A stretch of 64,000 nucleotides of DNA, from NCBI RefSeq assembly GCF_036345915.1, contig NZ_CP107785.1, positions 6,696,001 to 6,760,000 on the forward strand, read 5' to 3'. The translations under genes were made by a program, and so were the position numbers. The DNA is from Nocardia sp. NBC_00565 (GTDB taxonomy: Bacteria > Actinomycetota > Actinomycetes > Mycobacteriales > Mycobacteriaceae). Shown piece by piece: positions 8,340 through 22,667 of this stretch (its first letter is position 1; every line of letters begins with the position of its first letter). A model generated the notes under the pieces. It saw nothing but the letters and a program-made list of their open reading frames with translations, was not told the DNA's origin and did no database searches.

Positions 8340-11300
8340 TTACCGGTAGTCGCTGAAACCGTAATCGTCGAGCGGGACCGCGGCACCGGTGGTGGCGCCG
8401 AAGCTGTCCGGCGAGTAGTAGGTGTCGTCGTAGGACGGCACCGCGTACGCAGCGGCGCGGGCTTCTTCGGTCGGCTGGACCGTGATATTGCGGTAGCGGT
8501 TGATGCCGGTACCGGCCGGGATCAGCTTGCCGATGATCACGTTTTCCTTGAGGCCGATGAGCTTGTCCGAGCGGCAGTTGATGGCCGCGTCGGTCAGGAC
8601 TCGAGTGGTCTCCTGGAAGGATGCCGCCGACAGCCACGAATCGGTCGCCAGCGACGCCTTCGTGATACCCATCAGCACCGGGCGACCCGCCGCGGGCTCA
8701 TTGCCCTCGGCGACGACGCGACGGTTGGAGGCCTCGAACTCGGACCGCTCGGTGAGCGAGCCGGGCAGGAACTCCGTGGCACCCGAGTCGATGATCGTCA
8801 CGCGACGCAGCATCTGGCGCACGATGACCTCGATGTGCTTGTCGTGGATCGACACACCCTGCGAGCGGTAGACCTCCTGGACCTCGTGGACCAGGTGGAT
8901 CTGCACCTGACGGGGGCCCATGACACGCAGCACCTCGTGCGGATCCGCCGCGCCTTCCAGCAGCTGCTGGCCGACCTCGACGTGGTCACCGTCGGAGAGC
9001 AGACGCTCGGTACCGTCGTCGTGCTTGAAGACACGCAGACGCTGACGCTTCGAGAGCTTGTCGTAGACAACCTCTTCACCACCGTCATCCGGGATGATGG
9101 TGATCTTGTAGAAGCGATCGTCGTCCTCGAGCCGCACCCGACCCGAGACCTCCGCGATCGGCGCCTTGCCCTTCGGCACACGAGCCTCGAAGAGCTCCTG
9201 CACACGGGGCAGACCGCCGGTGATGTCATCACCCGCGACACCACCCTGGTGGAAGGTACGCATGGTCAGCTGGGTACCCGGCTCACCGATGGACTGCGCG
9301 GCGACGATGCCGACGGCCTCACCGATGTCGACCAGCTTGCCGGTCGCCATGGAGCGGCCGTAGCAGGTCGCACACACGCCGGTGCCGGTGGTGCAGGTCA
9401 GCACGGAGCGGACCTTCACCTCGGTGATACCGGCGTCGAGCAGCGCCTCGATCGCCGGGTCGCCGAGGTCGGCGCCCTTCCCGATCACGACATTGCCCTT
9501 GGCGTCCACCGCGTCCGATGCCAGTGTGCGGGCGTACGCGGAGGTCTCCACGTGCGCGTCCCGGATCAGCGATCCGGCCGCCTGCTTGTCGGCGATCGTC
9601 ACGATGATGCCGCGCTCGGTGGCGCAATCGTGCTCGCGCACGATCACGTCCTGCGAGACGTCCACCAGACGACGGGTCAGGTAACCCGAGTCGGCGGTAC
9701 GAAGCGCGGTGTCGGCCAGACCCTTACGGGCACCGTGGGTGTTGATGAAGTACTCGAGCACGGTCAGGCCCTCACGGAAGGAGGACTTGATCGGGCGCGG
9801 GATGAACTCACCCTTCGGGTTCGTCACCAGACCCTTCATGCCGGCGAGGGTACGAGTCTGCGTGAAGTTACCCGTGGCGCCCGACTCGACGATCGTGATG
9901 ATCGGGTTGTCCGGCGGGTAGTGCGCACGCAGCGCCGTACCGACCTCCTCGGTCGCTTCCTGCCAGATCTTGACCAGTGCGTTGTTGCGTTCCTGATGAT
10001 CCAGGGCGCCGCGCTGGTACTTCCTCTCGATCTGATCGGCGAGCGCCTCGTAGCGCTCCATGATCTCGGTCTTCTCCGGCGGCACGAGCACGTCGGACAT
10101 CGAGACCGTCACCCCGGATCGGGTGGCCCAGTAGAAGCCCGCGTCCTTCAGCTTGTCGACGGTCTGCGCGACCACGATCATCGGATAGCGCTCGGCCAGA
10201 TCGTTGATGATCGTCGCCTGACGCTTCTTCGGCATCTGCTCGTTGATGAACGCGTAGTCCGCCGGGAGCAGCTCGTTGAACAGCACGCGACCAAGGGTGG
10301 TCTGGGCAATCCACGCGTCGCCGCGGTTCCAGCCCTCCGGGAACAGCTCCGCCTCGATGTTCTTCGGCGGGCGCTGGTGGATGAGGCGCACCTTGATCAG
10401 CGAACGCACGGTGAGCTCACCGCGGTCCACCGCCATCTGCGCCTCGGCGGGCGAGGAGTACACACCGAACTCGGCCGAATCCTTTGCGGCCGGCTTGTAT
10501 TCGCCCTTCGCGCCCTCTTCGAGGCGAGTCAGGTAGTACAGGCCGGTCACCATGTCCAGACGCGGCATGGCCAGCGGTCGACCCGAGGCGGGCGACAGGA
10601 TGTTGTTCGAGGACAGCATCAGGATGCGAGCCTCGGCCTGCGCCTCCGCGGACAGCGGAAGGTGCACGGCCATCTGGTCACCGTCGAAGTCGGCGTTGAA
10701 CGCCTCACACACCAGCGGGTGCAGCTGGATGGCCTTGCCTTCCACCAACTGCGGCTCGAAGGCCTGGATGCCGAGGCGGTGCAGGGTGGGCGCACGGTTC
10801 AGCAGCACCGGGTGCTCGGCGATGACCTCTTCGAGGACATCCCACACCTGGGGACGCTGACGCTCGACCATCCGCTTGGCGGACTTGATGTTCTGCGCGT
10901 GGTTCAGGTCGACCAGACGCTTCATCACGAACGGCTTGAACAGCTCCAGCGCCATCAGCTTGGGCAGACCACACTGGTGCAGCTTGAGCTGCGGACCGAC
11001 GACGATGACCGAACGGCCCGAGTAGTCGACGCGCTTACCGAGCAGGTTCTGCCGGAAACGACCCTGCTTGCCCTTGAGCAGATCGCTCAGGGACTTCAGC
11101 GGGCGGTTACCCGGTCCGGTGACCGGACGGCCACGACGGCCGTTGTCGAACAGCGCGTCCACAGACTCCTGCAGCATCCGCTTCTCGTTGTTGACGATGA
11201 TCTCGGGCGCACCCAGATCGATCAGTCGCTTGAGGCGGTTGTTGCGGTTGATCACGCGGCGGTACAGGTCGTTCAGGTCGGAGGTGGCGAAACGGCCACC

Positions 11301-12293
11301 GTCGAGCTGAACCATCGGACGCAGCTCCGGCGGAATCACCGGAACGGCGTTGAGCACCATGCCCATCGGCGAGTTGCCGTTGGTCTGGAAGGCCGCGACG
11401 ACCTTGAGCCGCTTGAGCGCGCGCAGCTTCTTCTGGCCCTTACCGCTGCGGATGGTCTCCCGCAGGTTCTCGGCCTCGGCCGGGATGTCGAACTGCTCCA
11501 TCAGCTTCTGGATGGATTCGGCACCCATGGCACCGGTGAAGTACTCGCCGTAGCGGTCGACCAGCTCGCGGTAGAGGATCTCGTCCACGATGAGCTGCTT
11601 GATCGACAGCTTGGTGAAGGTCGTCCAGATCTCGTCGAGCCGGTCCAGCTCACGCTGGGAGCGGTCGCGCAGCTGACGCATCTCGCGCTCGCCGCCGTCC
11701 TTGACCTTGCGGCGCACGTCGGACTTGGCACCCTCGGCCTCGAGCTCGGCCAGATCGGCCTCGAGCTTCTGGGCGCGGGCTTCCAGGTCGGCGTCACGCT
11801 GATCGGCGACGGCCTTCTTCTCGACCTCCATCTCGGCTTCGAGCGTGGAGAGCTCATTGTGACGCAGCTCCTGGTCGACGCCGACGATGACGTAGGCGGC
11901 GAAGTAGATGATCTTTTCCAGATCCTTCGGAGCCAGGTCGAGCAGGTACCCGAGGCGCGAGGGCACGCCCTTGAAGTACCAGATGTGGGTAACGGGCGCG
12001 GCCAGCTCGATGTGGCCCATCCGCTCGCGGCGCACCTTGGCGCGAGTCACCTCGACGCCACAGCGCTCACAGATGATGCCCTTGAAGCGGACGCGCTTGT
12101 ACTTACCGCAGTAGCACTCCCAGTCCCGGGTGGGACCGAAGATCTTCTCGCAGAACAAGCCGTCCTTCTCCGGCTTGAGCGTGCGGTAGTTGATGGTCTC
12201 CGGCTTCTTGACCTCGCCGAAGGACCACTGCCGAATGTCCTCGGCGGTGGCAAGGCCGATCCGGAGTTCATCGAAGAAGTTGACGTCTAGCAC
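8340..12293 (-). CDS. rpoC: RNA polymerase beta' subunit
   Basis: 1317 residues, the length expected in mycobacteria and relatives. The N-terminal zinc ribbon has Cys60, Cys62, Cys75 and Cys78 ([21 protein letters not shown]). The catalytic [12 protein letters not shown], whose aspartates bind the active-site Mg, lies near residue 535. The second zinc site ([14 protein letters not shown]) lies near 890-960, and the trigger-loop region [16 protein letters not shown] follows. The start is GTG at 12291-12293 ([13 protein letters not shown]), as in M. tuberculosis. It is co-transcribed with rpoB across a 173-bp gap that is unusually long and filled by repeats. Confidence 0.98.
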   Translation of the reverse strand: MLDVNFFDELRIGLATAEDIRQWSFGEVKKPETINYRTLKPEKDGLFCEKIFGPTRDWECYCGKYKRVRFKGIICERCGVEVTRAKVRRERMGHIELAAPVTHIWYFKGVPSRLGYLLDLAPKDLEKIIYFAAYVIVGVDQELRHNELSTLEAEMEVEKKAVADQRDADLEARAQKLEADLAELEAEGAKSDVRRKVKDGGEREMRQLRDRSQRELDRLDEIWTTFTKLSIKQLIVDEILYRELVDRYGEYFTGAMGAESIQKLMEQFDIPAEAENLRETIRSGKGQKKLRALKRLKVVAAFQTNGNSPMGMVLNAVPVIPPELRPMVQLDGGRFATSDLNDLYRRVINRNNRLKRLIDLGAPEIIVNNEKRMLQESVDALFDNGRRGRPVTGPGNRPLKSLSDLLKGKQGRFRQNLLGKRVDYSGRSVIVVGPQLKLHQCGLPKLMALELFKPFVMKRLVDLNHAQNIKSAKRMVERQRPQVWDVLEEVIAEHPVLLNRAPTLHRLGIQAFEPQLVEGKAIQLHPLVCEAFNADFDGDQMAVHLPLSAEAQAEARILMLSSNNILSPASGRPLAMPRLDMVTGLYYLTRLEEGAKGEYKPAAKDSAEFGVYSSPAEAQMAVDRGELTVRSLIKVRLIHQRPPKNIEAELFPEGWNRGDAWIAQTTLGRVLFNELLPADYAFINEQMPKKRQATIINDLAERYPMIVVAQTVDKLKDAGFYWATRSGVTVSMSDVLVPPEKTEIMERYEALADQIERKYQRGALDHQERNNALVKIWQEATEEVGTALRAHYPPDNPIITIVESGATGNFTQTRTLAGMKGLVTNPKGEFIPRPIKSSFREGLTVLEYFINTHGARKGLADTALRTADSGYLTRRLVDVSQDVIVREHDCATERGIIVTIADKQAAGSLIRDAHVETSAYARTLASDAVDAKGNVVIGKGADLGDPAIEALLDAGITEVKVRSVLTCTTGTGVCATCYGRSMATGKLVDIGEAVGIVAAQSIGEPGTQLTMRTFHQGGVAGDDITGGLPRVQELFEARVPKGKAPIAEVSGRVRLEDDDRFYKITIIPDDGGEEVVYDKLSKRQRLRVFKHDDGTERLLSDGDHVEVGQQLLEGAADPHEVLRVMGPRQVQIHLVHEVQEVYRSQGVSIHDKHIEVIVRQMLRRVTIIDSGATEFLPGSLTERSEFEASNRRVVAEGNEPAAGRPVLMGITKASLATDSWLSAASFQETTRVLTDAAINCRSDKLIGLKENVIIGKLIPAGTGINRYRNITVQPTEEARAAAYAVPSYDDTYYSPDSFGATTGAAVPLDDYGFSDYR

Positions 12294-12359
12294 GTAACTT
12301 CCTTTCCCCTATTCGGGTCGAATTCGAGCAAAAGTTCACTAGTTGGTGGAACGCGGAGC

Positions 12360-12457
12360 CGAATGCCGTTCTGATCCTTTCGAGCGACCTGCAAGCAATC
12401 GCTACGGTGATCCTTTCGAGCGACCTGCAAGCAATCGCTACGGGGAAACGGCATTCG
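12360..12457. repeat. Repeat family A, tandem pair inside an inverted repeat (rpoB-rpoC gap)
   Basis: Two perfect, directly adjacent 36-bp units occupy 12372-12407 and 12408-12443 (each starts TGATCCTTTCGAGCGACCTG and ends CAATCGCTACGG). They are bracketed by an 11-bp perfect inverted repeat, CGAATGCCGTT at 12360-12370 and AACGGCATTCG at 12447-12457. The units belong to a family found at several other places in this window. The bracket could form a long stem exposing both units in the rpoBC transcript. Confidence 0.85.
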
Positions 12458-12466
12458 ACCTACCGC

Positions 12467-15973
<3,507 letters not shown>

Positions 15974-16394
15974 CTCACGCGCGTCGCGTGGTGGTCCGCG
16001 ACCGTCGCTTGTCTGCTACGAATTCCGCTGGTTACAACCCGAACGAAACCCGAACAGGCAACAACAGAAGTAACACCGGAAGGGTGGAACTTACGTGTGC
16101 AAATCGAGGTATGGACAGGAGGCAGCCAGCGCAACGTCCAACCGTACACCAATACGCAAGGCGGTGTCAAAGTACCACCCGAACAAGCCGTCGCGTGGCG
16201 GCTCGCCGTGACCAATATGGCCGCGTGCCGTGTCCGAATCGCTGGCTGCGTCGGGAGCCACGGGGCGCTAGAAGCCACTGTGACAGCTGCCGCTGTTGTG
16301 AATAGCGTGACGGGTCTTGCGAAACTCGTCAAGTGCCAGGGCCGACCGGGTGATCGGCCAGATCCCCTGCCCCGCTGGGCTTATACCGCCCGGA
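15974..16394 (-). other. rpoB leader region, no gene
   Basis: 421 bp between the last Mce-associated gene and rpoB. Both strands contain only arginine-rich noise frames. The functional content I can support is one promoter (16141-16170) and roughly 160 nt of untranslated rpoB leader. I see no riboswitch or repeat of either family here. Confidence 0.6.
16141..16170 (-). promoter_or_regulatory. Candidate primary sigma promoter of rpoBC
   Basis: On the minus strand TTGACA (complement of 16165-16170) is followed after 18 bp by TACGGT (complement of 16141-16146). The -35 is a perfect consensus and the -10 fits TANNNT. Transcription would begin near 16133, giving a leader of about 160 nt. Confidence 0.65.
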
Positions 16395-17108
16395 TCACTG
16401 ATCGACGATGGCCGCTGCCAGCCACTTGCCGTCCACCTTCTGCATTTTCACGACGATCGGACCGGAGGCGCTCTGCTGGGCGACACCGTTCTTGTTCGCG
16501 CTGACCACGAAGTTCACCAGCAGCTCGGCCCGATCATCGGTGAGCAAGGTCACCCCGATCGGATCGGCGAGCGCATCGGCGCTGGTCTGCGCCTGTTTCA
16601 GGGCGGCGAGATTGGTATCGGCGTACTTGTCGAAATCGGCGAGCATCTGCCCGGTGACGACCGAGTGCACCGCATCCTTGTAGCCGTCGAGCTTGTTCAC
16701 GTCGTAGGCGTAGATGGTCTTCAACGCGTGCGAGGCGGCCGCGGTCACCTCCTCGGTGGCCTTGCTGTCGATATAGGCGTCGTTCGAATCGTCGATGCCG
16801 GGGCGCAATGCCGCGACCGCGGCGAAAACACCCAGCAGCACGGTGACGACGAACAGAGCCGCGACCAGGCCCCAACCGCGTCCCAGGCGCAGCCGCTGCG
16901 CCAACGGCCGCGACGGTGCGGGCTGGCGGGCGGGACGGACCGGTTCGGTGGCACCGGCGAGCTGCGCCCGGCGCTTCGTGGTCACGGTCGATTCGTCGGT
17001 CGCACGTGCGGTGCGGCGGGTGGCCGCGGATCCGGCACTGGCCGCGGTGCGGCCGACGGTGGGACGGTTACGGGGAGTGACCCGATTGACTGGTCGACGC
17101 GATGCCAT
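16395..17108 (-). CDS. Mce-associated membrane protein
   Basis: 237 residues. A basic, Ala/Arg/Thr-rich cytoplasmic N-terminus (1-80) precedes one membrane helix (about 82-102, GWGLVAALFVVTVLLGVFAA) and an extracytoplasmic domain of about 130 residues resembling a cystatin/SnoaL-like fold (ATEEVTAAASHALKTIYAYD ... VKMQKVDGKWLAAAIVDQ). This is the layout of Mam proteins encoded at the 3' ends of mce operons, where they stabilise the transporter. It follows the other Mam gene by 11 bases, and is the last gene before rpoB. Confidence 0.8.
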   Translation of the reverse strand: MASRRPVNRVTPRNRPTVGRTAASAGSAATRRTARATDESTVTTKRRAQLAGATEPVRPARQPAPSRPLAQRLRLGRGWGLVAALFVVTVLLGVFAAVAALRPGIDDSNDAYIDSKATEEVTAAASHALKTIYAYDVNKLDGYKDAVHSVVTGQMLADFDKYADTNLAALKQAQTSADALADPIGVTLLTDDRAELLVNFVVSANKNGVAQQSASGPIVVKMQKVDGKWLAAAIVDQ

Positions 17109-17119
17109 AGCGGGTTCTC

Positions 17120-17848
17120 CTACGATCCGGGCTTGGGCGCGGCGGCGCCCGCGGACGGTGCGGTCGCACCGGGCTGCCCGGCGGCCGGCTGGTTCACGGG
17201 GACGGGCTGACTGAGCGGACTCGCCTTCTCGGCCTTCCAGACCTCACCCTGTTCGACCAGGTCCAGGGCCCAGGTCTGGCGGTAGGCGTAGGGCGCGACA
17301 TCCGGGGCGGTCCGGGTGGTCTGCAGCACGATGAGCGCGGAGGCATGGTCGCGTTCGGAGTTCAGCGCGGTCAGCGAGGAGCCGACGACCTTCGACTCCA
17401 ACCTGGTCTTGGCCTCGTTGGCCTGCTGGCGGAACTGCTCCTGGGTCTTGGTGGCATCGTCGAGCAGCGATCCGGTCATCGACGACTGGATCAGCTTGAT
17501 CGAACCGTTGACATCGTTGGGATCCAGCGACATCAGGTTGATCGCGGCCTGCTTGGCATCGGCGAGCGCGGTATCACGCGCCTCGGCGCGCGGGGCGTCG
17601 GTGAAGAACGCCGCGCGCACCCAGCCGGTGCCGAACCAGGCCGCCGCGATCAACGCGATGACCAGCGGAACGGCCATGATCATCGAGGCCAGGGTGACCG
17701 GGACACGTGGTCGACCGGCCGGGACGTCAGCGGACGCGACGGTCGACGGCACGGGATGCGATGCCGGCGTCTCGGGAGCCGCGGCATCGGATTCCGCGGA
17801 ATCGGCCTCGGTAGATTCCGGCGTTTCCTTGGACATATCGACGGTCAC
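17120..17848 (-). CDS. Mce-associated membrane protein
   Basis: 242 residues starting at GTG 17848. An acidic Ala/Pro/Ser-rich cytoplasmic tail (1-50) is followed by one membrane helix (about 52-75, LASMIMAVPLVIALIAAAWF) and an outer domain with helix-rich DAKQAAINLMSLDPNDVNGS and strand segments ending QTWALDLVEQGEVWKAEKAS; the C-terminus is Pro/Ala-rich. It lies 50 bases after mceF and pairs with the next Mam gene. Sequence of the soluble domain differs from that of its neighbour, so the two are probably not a recent duplicate. Confidence 0.8.
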   Translation of the reverse strand: MTVDMSKETPESTEADSAESDAAAPETPASHPVPSTVASADVPAGRPRVPVTLASMIMAVPLVIALIAAAWFGTGWVRAAFFTDAPRAEARDTALADAKQAAINLMSLDPNDVNGSIKLIQSSMTGSLLDDATKTQEQFRQQANEAKTRLESKVVGSSLTALNSERDHASALIVLQTTRTAPDVAPYAYRQTWALDLVEQGEVWKAEKASPLSQPVPVNQPAAGQPGATAPSAGAAAPKPGS

Positions 17849-17898
17849 AGCGAGACACCCTAACTTCAGTTACTGCGGAGTAGCCGCATAGGTCCTGT

Positions 17899-19140
17899 TC
17901 ACCGCTTGGGCGTGACCCCCAGCATGGTGGCCATCTGCACGGCGATCGGGTTCAGGTTCAGCTTTTCCGGATCGGTCTTCGGGGTCGAGTCCCACGGCTG
18001 CGTGATATTCGGATCGGCCAGATCGGCGCGCGCTCCGCCCCGTACCGCCGTCGGATTACCAAACGGCACAGTGCATTTCGCGTCCTTGTTGAACGGGAAT
18101 TCATCGCGGGTGTCGTCGAAGTCCGGGTTCTCCCGCTTCATCTGCTTCAGGATGGCCTGGGTGCCCTCGTAGCCCTGGGTGCAGGCGGGTGGGTTGTTCG
18201 CTTCGAGCACCAGGCCGAAGTGGCTGGTGCCGTCGCCGGGCGCGGTGGACGAAGCGCCGATGGACAGCCCCGGAATCATCTGCAGCAGCGGGCGCAGCGC
18301 GTAGAACTTCGGCGAGATGGACACCAGCAGCTGCCGCAGGTTGGTCAGATCCTCGGTCAGCGCACCGCCGCTCTCGTTCAGCAACGCGGTGATCTGCTCG
18401 CCCGCGTCGGTGCCGGTGCCGATGAGCCGGCGGATATCCGGATCGCTGGAGCGTAGCTGCGCGGTGAGTTCGTCGAGGCCCTGGCTGAACTGCCGGATAT
18501 AGCCCGACTGATCGGCCTGGGTGCCCAGCGCGATCCGGCCGTCGCGGATCAGCTGAATCGTCTGCGGCAGTGTGTCATTGAACGTCGCGGTGAACTTGTT
18601 CAGCGAATCGATGAAGACCTTGAGATCGTCGCCCTTGCCGTCGAATGCCTTGCCGAGTTCGGTGACGGTGGTGTTCAGCGCGGTGAGGTCGACCGAACGG
18701 GTGAAGGTATCGACGCTCTGCACGAGCTGCTCCACCGAGATCGGGGTGGTCGCCGAGGTGATCACCGAACCGTCGCGCAGATACGGGCCGTGGTCGGCAT
18801 CGGGCTGCAGATCGACGTACTGCTCACCGATGGCCGAACGGTTGGCGATGACGGCGCGGGCCGACTCCGGAACCTTCGGCGCGCCCGAATCGAGTACGAG
18901 ATCGATCGCCACACCCGAATCGGTGAGTTCGAGATTGCCGACCCGGCCGACCGGAACGCCGCGGTAGGTCACCTCCGCACCTTTGTAGATGCCACCGGTC
19001 TGCTTGGCGTCGACCTTCACGTTGTACTCGCCGATGCCGAGCATGTGATCGAGCCGAACGTACTTCGCGCCGACGTAAACCACGCCGAGCACCGCGATCA
19101 CCGCGAACGCGATCAGCTGATAGCGCACCAGACGGGTCAT
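17899..19140 (-). CDS. Mce family protein, MceF position
   Basis: 413 residues. An N-terminal membrane anchor (LIAFAVIAVLGVVYVGAKYV) leads into the MlaD/MCE domain (about 40-120: YNVKVDAKQTGGIYKGAEVT, YRGVPVGRVGNLEL, SAIGEQYVDL), which forms the hexameric ring of the lipid channel. A long helical needle region follows (about 130-290) and then a C-terminal tail. It is the last of six mce genes, and its ATG overlaps the mceE stop. There is no proline-rich tail. Confidence 0.88.
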   Translation of the reverse strand: MTRLVRYQLIAFAVIAVLGVVYVGAKYVRLDHMLGIGEYNVKVDAKQTGGIYKGAEVTYRGVPVGRVGNLELTDSGVAIDLVLDSGAPKVPESARAVIANRSAIGEQYVDLQPDADHGPYLRDGSVITSATTPISVEQLVQSVDTFTRSVDLTALNTTVTELGKAFDGKGDDLKVFIDSLNKFTATFNDTLPQTIQLIRDGRIALGTQADQSGYIRQFSQGLDELTAQLRSSDPDIRRLIGTGTDAGEQITALLNESGGALTEDLTNLRQLLVSISPKFYALRPLLQMIPGLSIGASSTAPGDGTSHFGLVLEANNPPACTQGYEGTQAILKQMKRENPDFDDTRDEFPFNKDAKCTVPFGNPTAVRGGARADLADPNITQPWDSTPKTDPEKLNLNPIAVQMATMLGVTPKR

Positions 19141-20387
19141 CGCTGGCCACCTCCCGGTGCGATTTGATCGAGAATCGCCCCGAGCGGATCGGTCGGCAGC
19201 TGCGGCAGACCGGCCGGGAAGCGAGGCATATTGGGCGGCAGCGGCAGCAGCGAAACCGTCGGCCAGCCCGGGCGCGGGCCATTGCCGCCGTAGTACGGGT
19301 TGGTCGGATTCACCGGCACCTCCGGGCCGTAGGGCGGCGGAATGTAGACCGGATCACCCTTGCCGACGCCGAGATTGCTCAGCGTGACACCGATCTGCTG
19401 ATCCACCGACAGCCAGGTGTTCACCTGCCCGCCGAAAGTGCCCTCCAGCGTCGAGTCCGGGAACGGGTAGGTCGGCACCAGCGGCAGCGCGGTGACCAGA
19501 TCCGGTGCGGCCTTGCCGAGTTCCTGCAGCGTCGGGCGCAGCGAGGTCAGATCCTTGATCAGATCGTCCTTCGAGTGGTTCAGCACGTCGAAACCGGCCT
19601 GACCCACCCGATCCAGCTGCTGGAGCAGCGCAATCAGTTGCGGCCGCTGCTCGTTCAGGATCTTGATGCCCTTCGGCAGCTCATCGATGATCTTGCTGAT
19701 CTGATCGGTCTGGGTGCTCACCCGACTGCTCAGCGTGCCGAGTCCGTCGATCGCCCTGGTGATGTCGTCGACCTGCTCGTTCAGCCCGCCGATCAGTTGA
19801 TTGGCCTGATCCAGCAGTGAGCGCACCCGCTCCTCACGGCCGCCGAGGGTCTTGTTCAACTCGGTGACGATGGGCTGCAGCTGCGCGACGCCACCGCCGT
19901 TGAGCAACAGCGACATCGCGCCGAGCACCTGCTCGACCTCGGTCGCGTGCCGGGTGTGGTCGACCGGGATGACCGAGCCATTGGTCAGTTTCTTGGAGTC
20001 GGGTTCCTCGGCGGGCTTGGCGAGTTCGATGAATTTCTCGCCGAGCAGATTCGACTGCCGCACCTCGGCCCGCGCGTTCGCGGGCAGGTCGACCGAGGAG
20101 TTCACCACGGCGCGCACACTCGCGGTCCAGCCGTCCGGCGCGAGCGCGATGTCCTCGACCCGCCCGACTGCCACGCCCTCGACCTTGATCGCGGACTGGG
20201 GCACGAGATCGAGCACATCGTCGAAGTGGATATCGATGGTCATCGGGTGCGCACCGACATCGGCGCCGCCGGGCAGCGGGACCGCGTAAATACCGTCGGA
20301 GGCGCACGACGTCACCAGGACCGCGCTCATCCCGACCACCGTCGCTACGGAGAGAGTGCGTGCCACCGAACGGATTCGCTTGTTCAT
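19137..20387 (-). CDS. Mce family lipoprotein, MceE position
   Basis: 416 residues. This is the only lipoprotein of the set: a signal peptide ends in LVTSC with the lipidated Cys28, as in LprK/MceE proteins of mycobacteria. The MCE domain (about 48-125) contains [16 protein letters not shown] and LLGEKFIEL; helical segments follow and the C-terminus is rich in Pro and Gly ([20 protein letters not shown]). The start overlaps the mceD stop by four bases. Confidence 0.88.
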   Translation of the reverse strand: MNKRIRSVARTLSVATVVGMSAVLVTSCASDGIYAVPLPGGADVGAHPMTIDIHFDDVLDLVPQSAIKVEGVAVGRVEDIALAPDGWTASVRAVVNSSVDLPANARAEVRQSNLLGEKFIELAKPAEEPDSKKLTNGSVIPVDHTRHATEVEQVLGAMSLLLNGGGVAQLQPIVTELNKTLGGREERVRSLLDQANQLIGGLNEQVDDITRAIDGLGTLSSRVSTQTDQISKIIDELPKGIKILNEQRPQLIALLQQLDRVGQAGFDVLNHSKDDLIKDLTSLRPTLQELGKAAPDLVTALPLVPTYPFPDSTLEGTFGGQVNTWLSVDQQIGVTLSNLGVGKGDPVYIPPPYGPEVPVNPTNPYYGGNGPRPGWPTVSLLPLPPNMPRFPAGLPQLPTDPLGAILDQIAPGGGQR

Positions 20388-21655
20388 CGCTGGCCACCTC
20401 CCTGCGAGGGCGGAAGTTGATCGGACGGGGTACCCGGAACGGTCCCCGGCACCGGAGCGCGCTGTTCGTTCTCATTGCTGAGGATGCCGAAGGGCAGGAT
20501 CAACGTCGGCGTCTGCACGCCCGCGGTGATCTGATCGGTGATCTCCTTGCAGTGCTCCAGGATCGGGCGCATCTGCTTGCCGAGCGCCTCGAACTTCGGA
20601 TCGCCCGGCATCAGCTTGCTCAGATCCAGCATCTTGCACACCACGCCGAACGGGTCCTGCAGATCAGTGAAGTTGGCGCGCATATCGAGCGTGCCGGACT
20701 CCGCGTTGTGGATATTGATCAGGTTGCTCAGCGCCAGCGGCAGCACCGGCAACGTGGCGGCCAGATCATCGCGCTGCTTGGCCAGCGTCGCGGTGAGCGT
20801 GGTCAGGCCCTGCGCGTTCTGTTGGACCAGATCGCGGTTCTCATCGATGAACCGGGCGACATCGCCCAGCGCGACCGACAGCAGGTTCAGCGCCGCGCCC
20901 AGGTTCTGCCGCTCCCCCGCGAGGAAGGTGGACAGATCCGCGAGCTGGACATTGAACTGCCGCACCTGCTGGTCGTTCTGGGCCAGCATGGTGACGAAGG
21001 TCTGCAGATTTTTGACCGTGTCGAAGATATCGCCGCGGGTGTCACCCAGGTACCGCGTCGCGCGCGAGAGCTGAGTGATGGTGTTGGCCAACGCCTCTCC
21101 GTTGCCCGCCAGGTTCGCGGCCGAAGTGCGCACCAATTCGTTCACCGCGCCCTCTTTGTTGGCGCCGTTGGGGCCCAACGCATCCGAGAGTTCGGTGATG
21201 CTCTTGTACAGCTGGTCGACCTCGACCGGGGTGACCGTGCGCTCGCGCGGAATGGTCGCGGTGCGCGCCATTTTCGGCCCGCCGGTGTAGACCGGGGTCA
21301 GCTGGATGTAGCGATCGGAGACGATCGAGGGCGTGATCTGCGCGGCCTTGGCGTCCGCGGGGACGTCGAAACTGCGGTCGACGCTCATCACGACCTTGAC
21401 CTGATCACCTTGCGGCTCAACGGAATCCACACTGCCAACCGGCACGCCGAGGATCCGCACATCCGAACCCTCGTAGATGCCGACGGAGCGGTCGAAATAC
21501 GCGGTGATCTTGGTCGTGGTCATCCGGTCGAAGACCCACCAGAGCACTCCGGCCGCGACCAGCGCCGCGATCACGCCGATCACGATGGCCGCCTTGGTGC
21601 CGCGACCCGACGACCGCAGTGCGGTCAGCGGTTCCTTACGAGGCCAGTCCACCAC
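20384..21655 (-). CDS. Mce family protein, MceD position
   Basis: 423 residues. A short basic cytoplasmic tail and a helix at about 22-43 ([20 protein letters not shown]) precede the MCE domain ([41 protein letters not shown]). Long helices between about 145 and 340 form the needle. The C-terminus ends in a Pro/Gln/Gly-rich tail ([13 protein letters not shown]). It starts two bases after the mceC stop, so translation is likely coupled. Confidence 0.88.
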   Translation of the reverse strand: MVDWPRKEPLTALRSSGRGTKAAIVIGVIAALVAAGVLWWVFDRMTTTKITAYFDRSVGIYEGSDVRILGVPVGSVDSVEPQGDQVKVVMSVDRSFDVPADAKAAQITPSIVSDRYIQLTPVYTGGPKMARTATIPRERTVTPVEVDQLYKSITELSDALGPNGANKEGAVNELVRTSAANLAGNGEALANTITQLSRATRYLGDTRGDIFDTVKNLQTFVTMLAQNDQQVRQFNVQLADLSTFLAGERQNLGAALNLLSVALGDVARFIDENRDLVQQNAQGLTTLTATLAKQRDDLAATLPVLPLALSNLINIHNAESGTLDMRANFTDLQDPFGVVCKMLDLSKLMPGDPKFEALGKQMRPILEHCKEITDQITAGVQTPTLILPFGILSNENEQRAPVPGTVPGTPSDQLPPSQGGGQR

Positions 21656-21656
21656 G

Positions 21657-22667
21657 TCAGTTACCTCCCATGGTGCGCACCGGCGGACGATCGCCCGGAA
21701 TCTCCGGCAGGCCGGGCGGGACCAGATTCACGATCACCGCGTCGAACCAGCGGCCGGTACCGAGCACGTTGGCGTACAGGCCGTAGAACGGGGCCGCGAG
21801 CTCCAGCGTCTTGGAGATGTTCTGCTGGTTGTCGTTCAGCAGGTCGATCGCTGCCTTCAGGTTGGTCAGCGCCGTCCCCATCTGCGCCTCGTTATCGGCG
21901 ACCAGTGCACTCAGCTCGGCCGACACCGTCCTGGCGCCGCTGAGCAGCTGTGAAATCGACTGCTGCCGAATGTTCAACTCGGCCAACAGCTGTCCGCCGT
22001 TGGCGAGCAGCCGCTCGAACTGCTGATTGCGGTCCGCGAGCACCCCGGTGGTCTGCCTGGTCGCCGCGAACAACTTCTTCAGCTCTTCATCGCGCTTGGC
22101 AAGGGTCTCCGAGAGCCGGGCCACACCGTCGATCGAGTTGCGGATCTCCGGCGGGGTCGTCTCGAACGCCTCCGACAGCACCTGCATGCTGGTGGCCAGC
22201 TGCGCGGTGTCGATCTGATCGATGCTCTTGGCCGCATCGCTGAACGCGTCCACCACGTCGTACGGCGCTACCGTGCGCGACAACGGAATCGCCTTGCTCG
22301 GATCGGCGGGCCCGGAACCCTTCGGATCCAGTGCCAGATACTTCTGCCCGAGCACGGTCTTGATCTGGATCGAAGCGGTGGTCTCGTTGCCGATCCAGGC
22401 GTCCTGGGTGCGGAAGTCGACGAGCACCTTGCTGCCGTCGAGCCGAACATCCGATACCGCACCGACTTTCACGCCCGCGATACGAACCTCATTGCCCTTC
22501 TTGATGCCAGCGGCCTCGGAGAACTCCGCGGTGTACTTGGTGCCTGCGCCGATGATCGGCAGCCGGTCCAGGAAGAACGCGGAGATCGTCACCAGCAGCA
22601 CCATGGCCAGGCCGAGCACGCCCATGAACGCGGGGCTGCGCTTACCGAGCAGGATCCGGTCGTCCAT
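21657..22667 (-). CDS. Mce family protein, MceC position
   Basis: 336 residues, compact for MceC proteins, some of which exceed 500 residues with a proline-rich tail; here the tail is short ([20 protein letters not shown]). A membrane helix ([18 protein letters not shown]) precedes the MCE domain ([41 protein letters not shown]). The helical region contains a regular string of Gln and Leu positions as expected for the channel. The start codon touches the mceB stop. Confidence 0.88.
   Translation of the reverse strand: MDDRILLGKRSPAFMGVLGLAMVLLVTISAFFLDRLPIIGAGTKYTAEFSEAAGIKKGNEVRIAGVKVGAVSDVRLDGSKVLVDFRTQDAWIGNETTASIQIKTVLGQKYLALDPKGSGPADPSKAIPLSRTVAPYDVVDAFSDAAKSIDQIDTAQLATSMQVLSEAFETTPPEIRNSIDGVARLSETLAKRDEELKKLFAATRQTTGVLADRNQQFERLLANGGQLLAELNIRQQSISQLLSGARTVSAELSALVADNEAQMGTALTNLKAAIDLLNDNQQNISKTLELAAPFYGLYANVLGTGRWFDAVIVNLVPPGLPEIPGDRPPVRTMGGN

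Noticed and set aside
8835..12290. 1151-codon open frame antisense to rpoC
   Set aside because: It mirrors the third-position GC bias of rpoC, and its translation is Leu/Arg/Asp-rich with no domain; antisense frames of this sort are normal in high-GC genomes.
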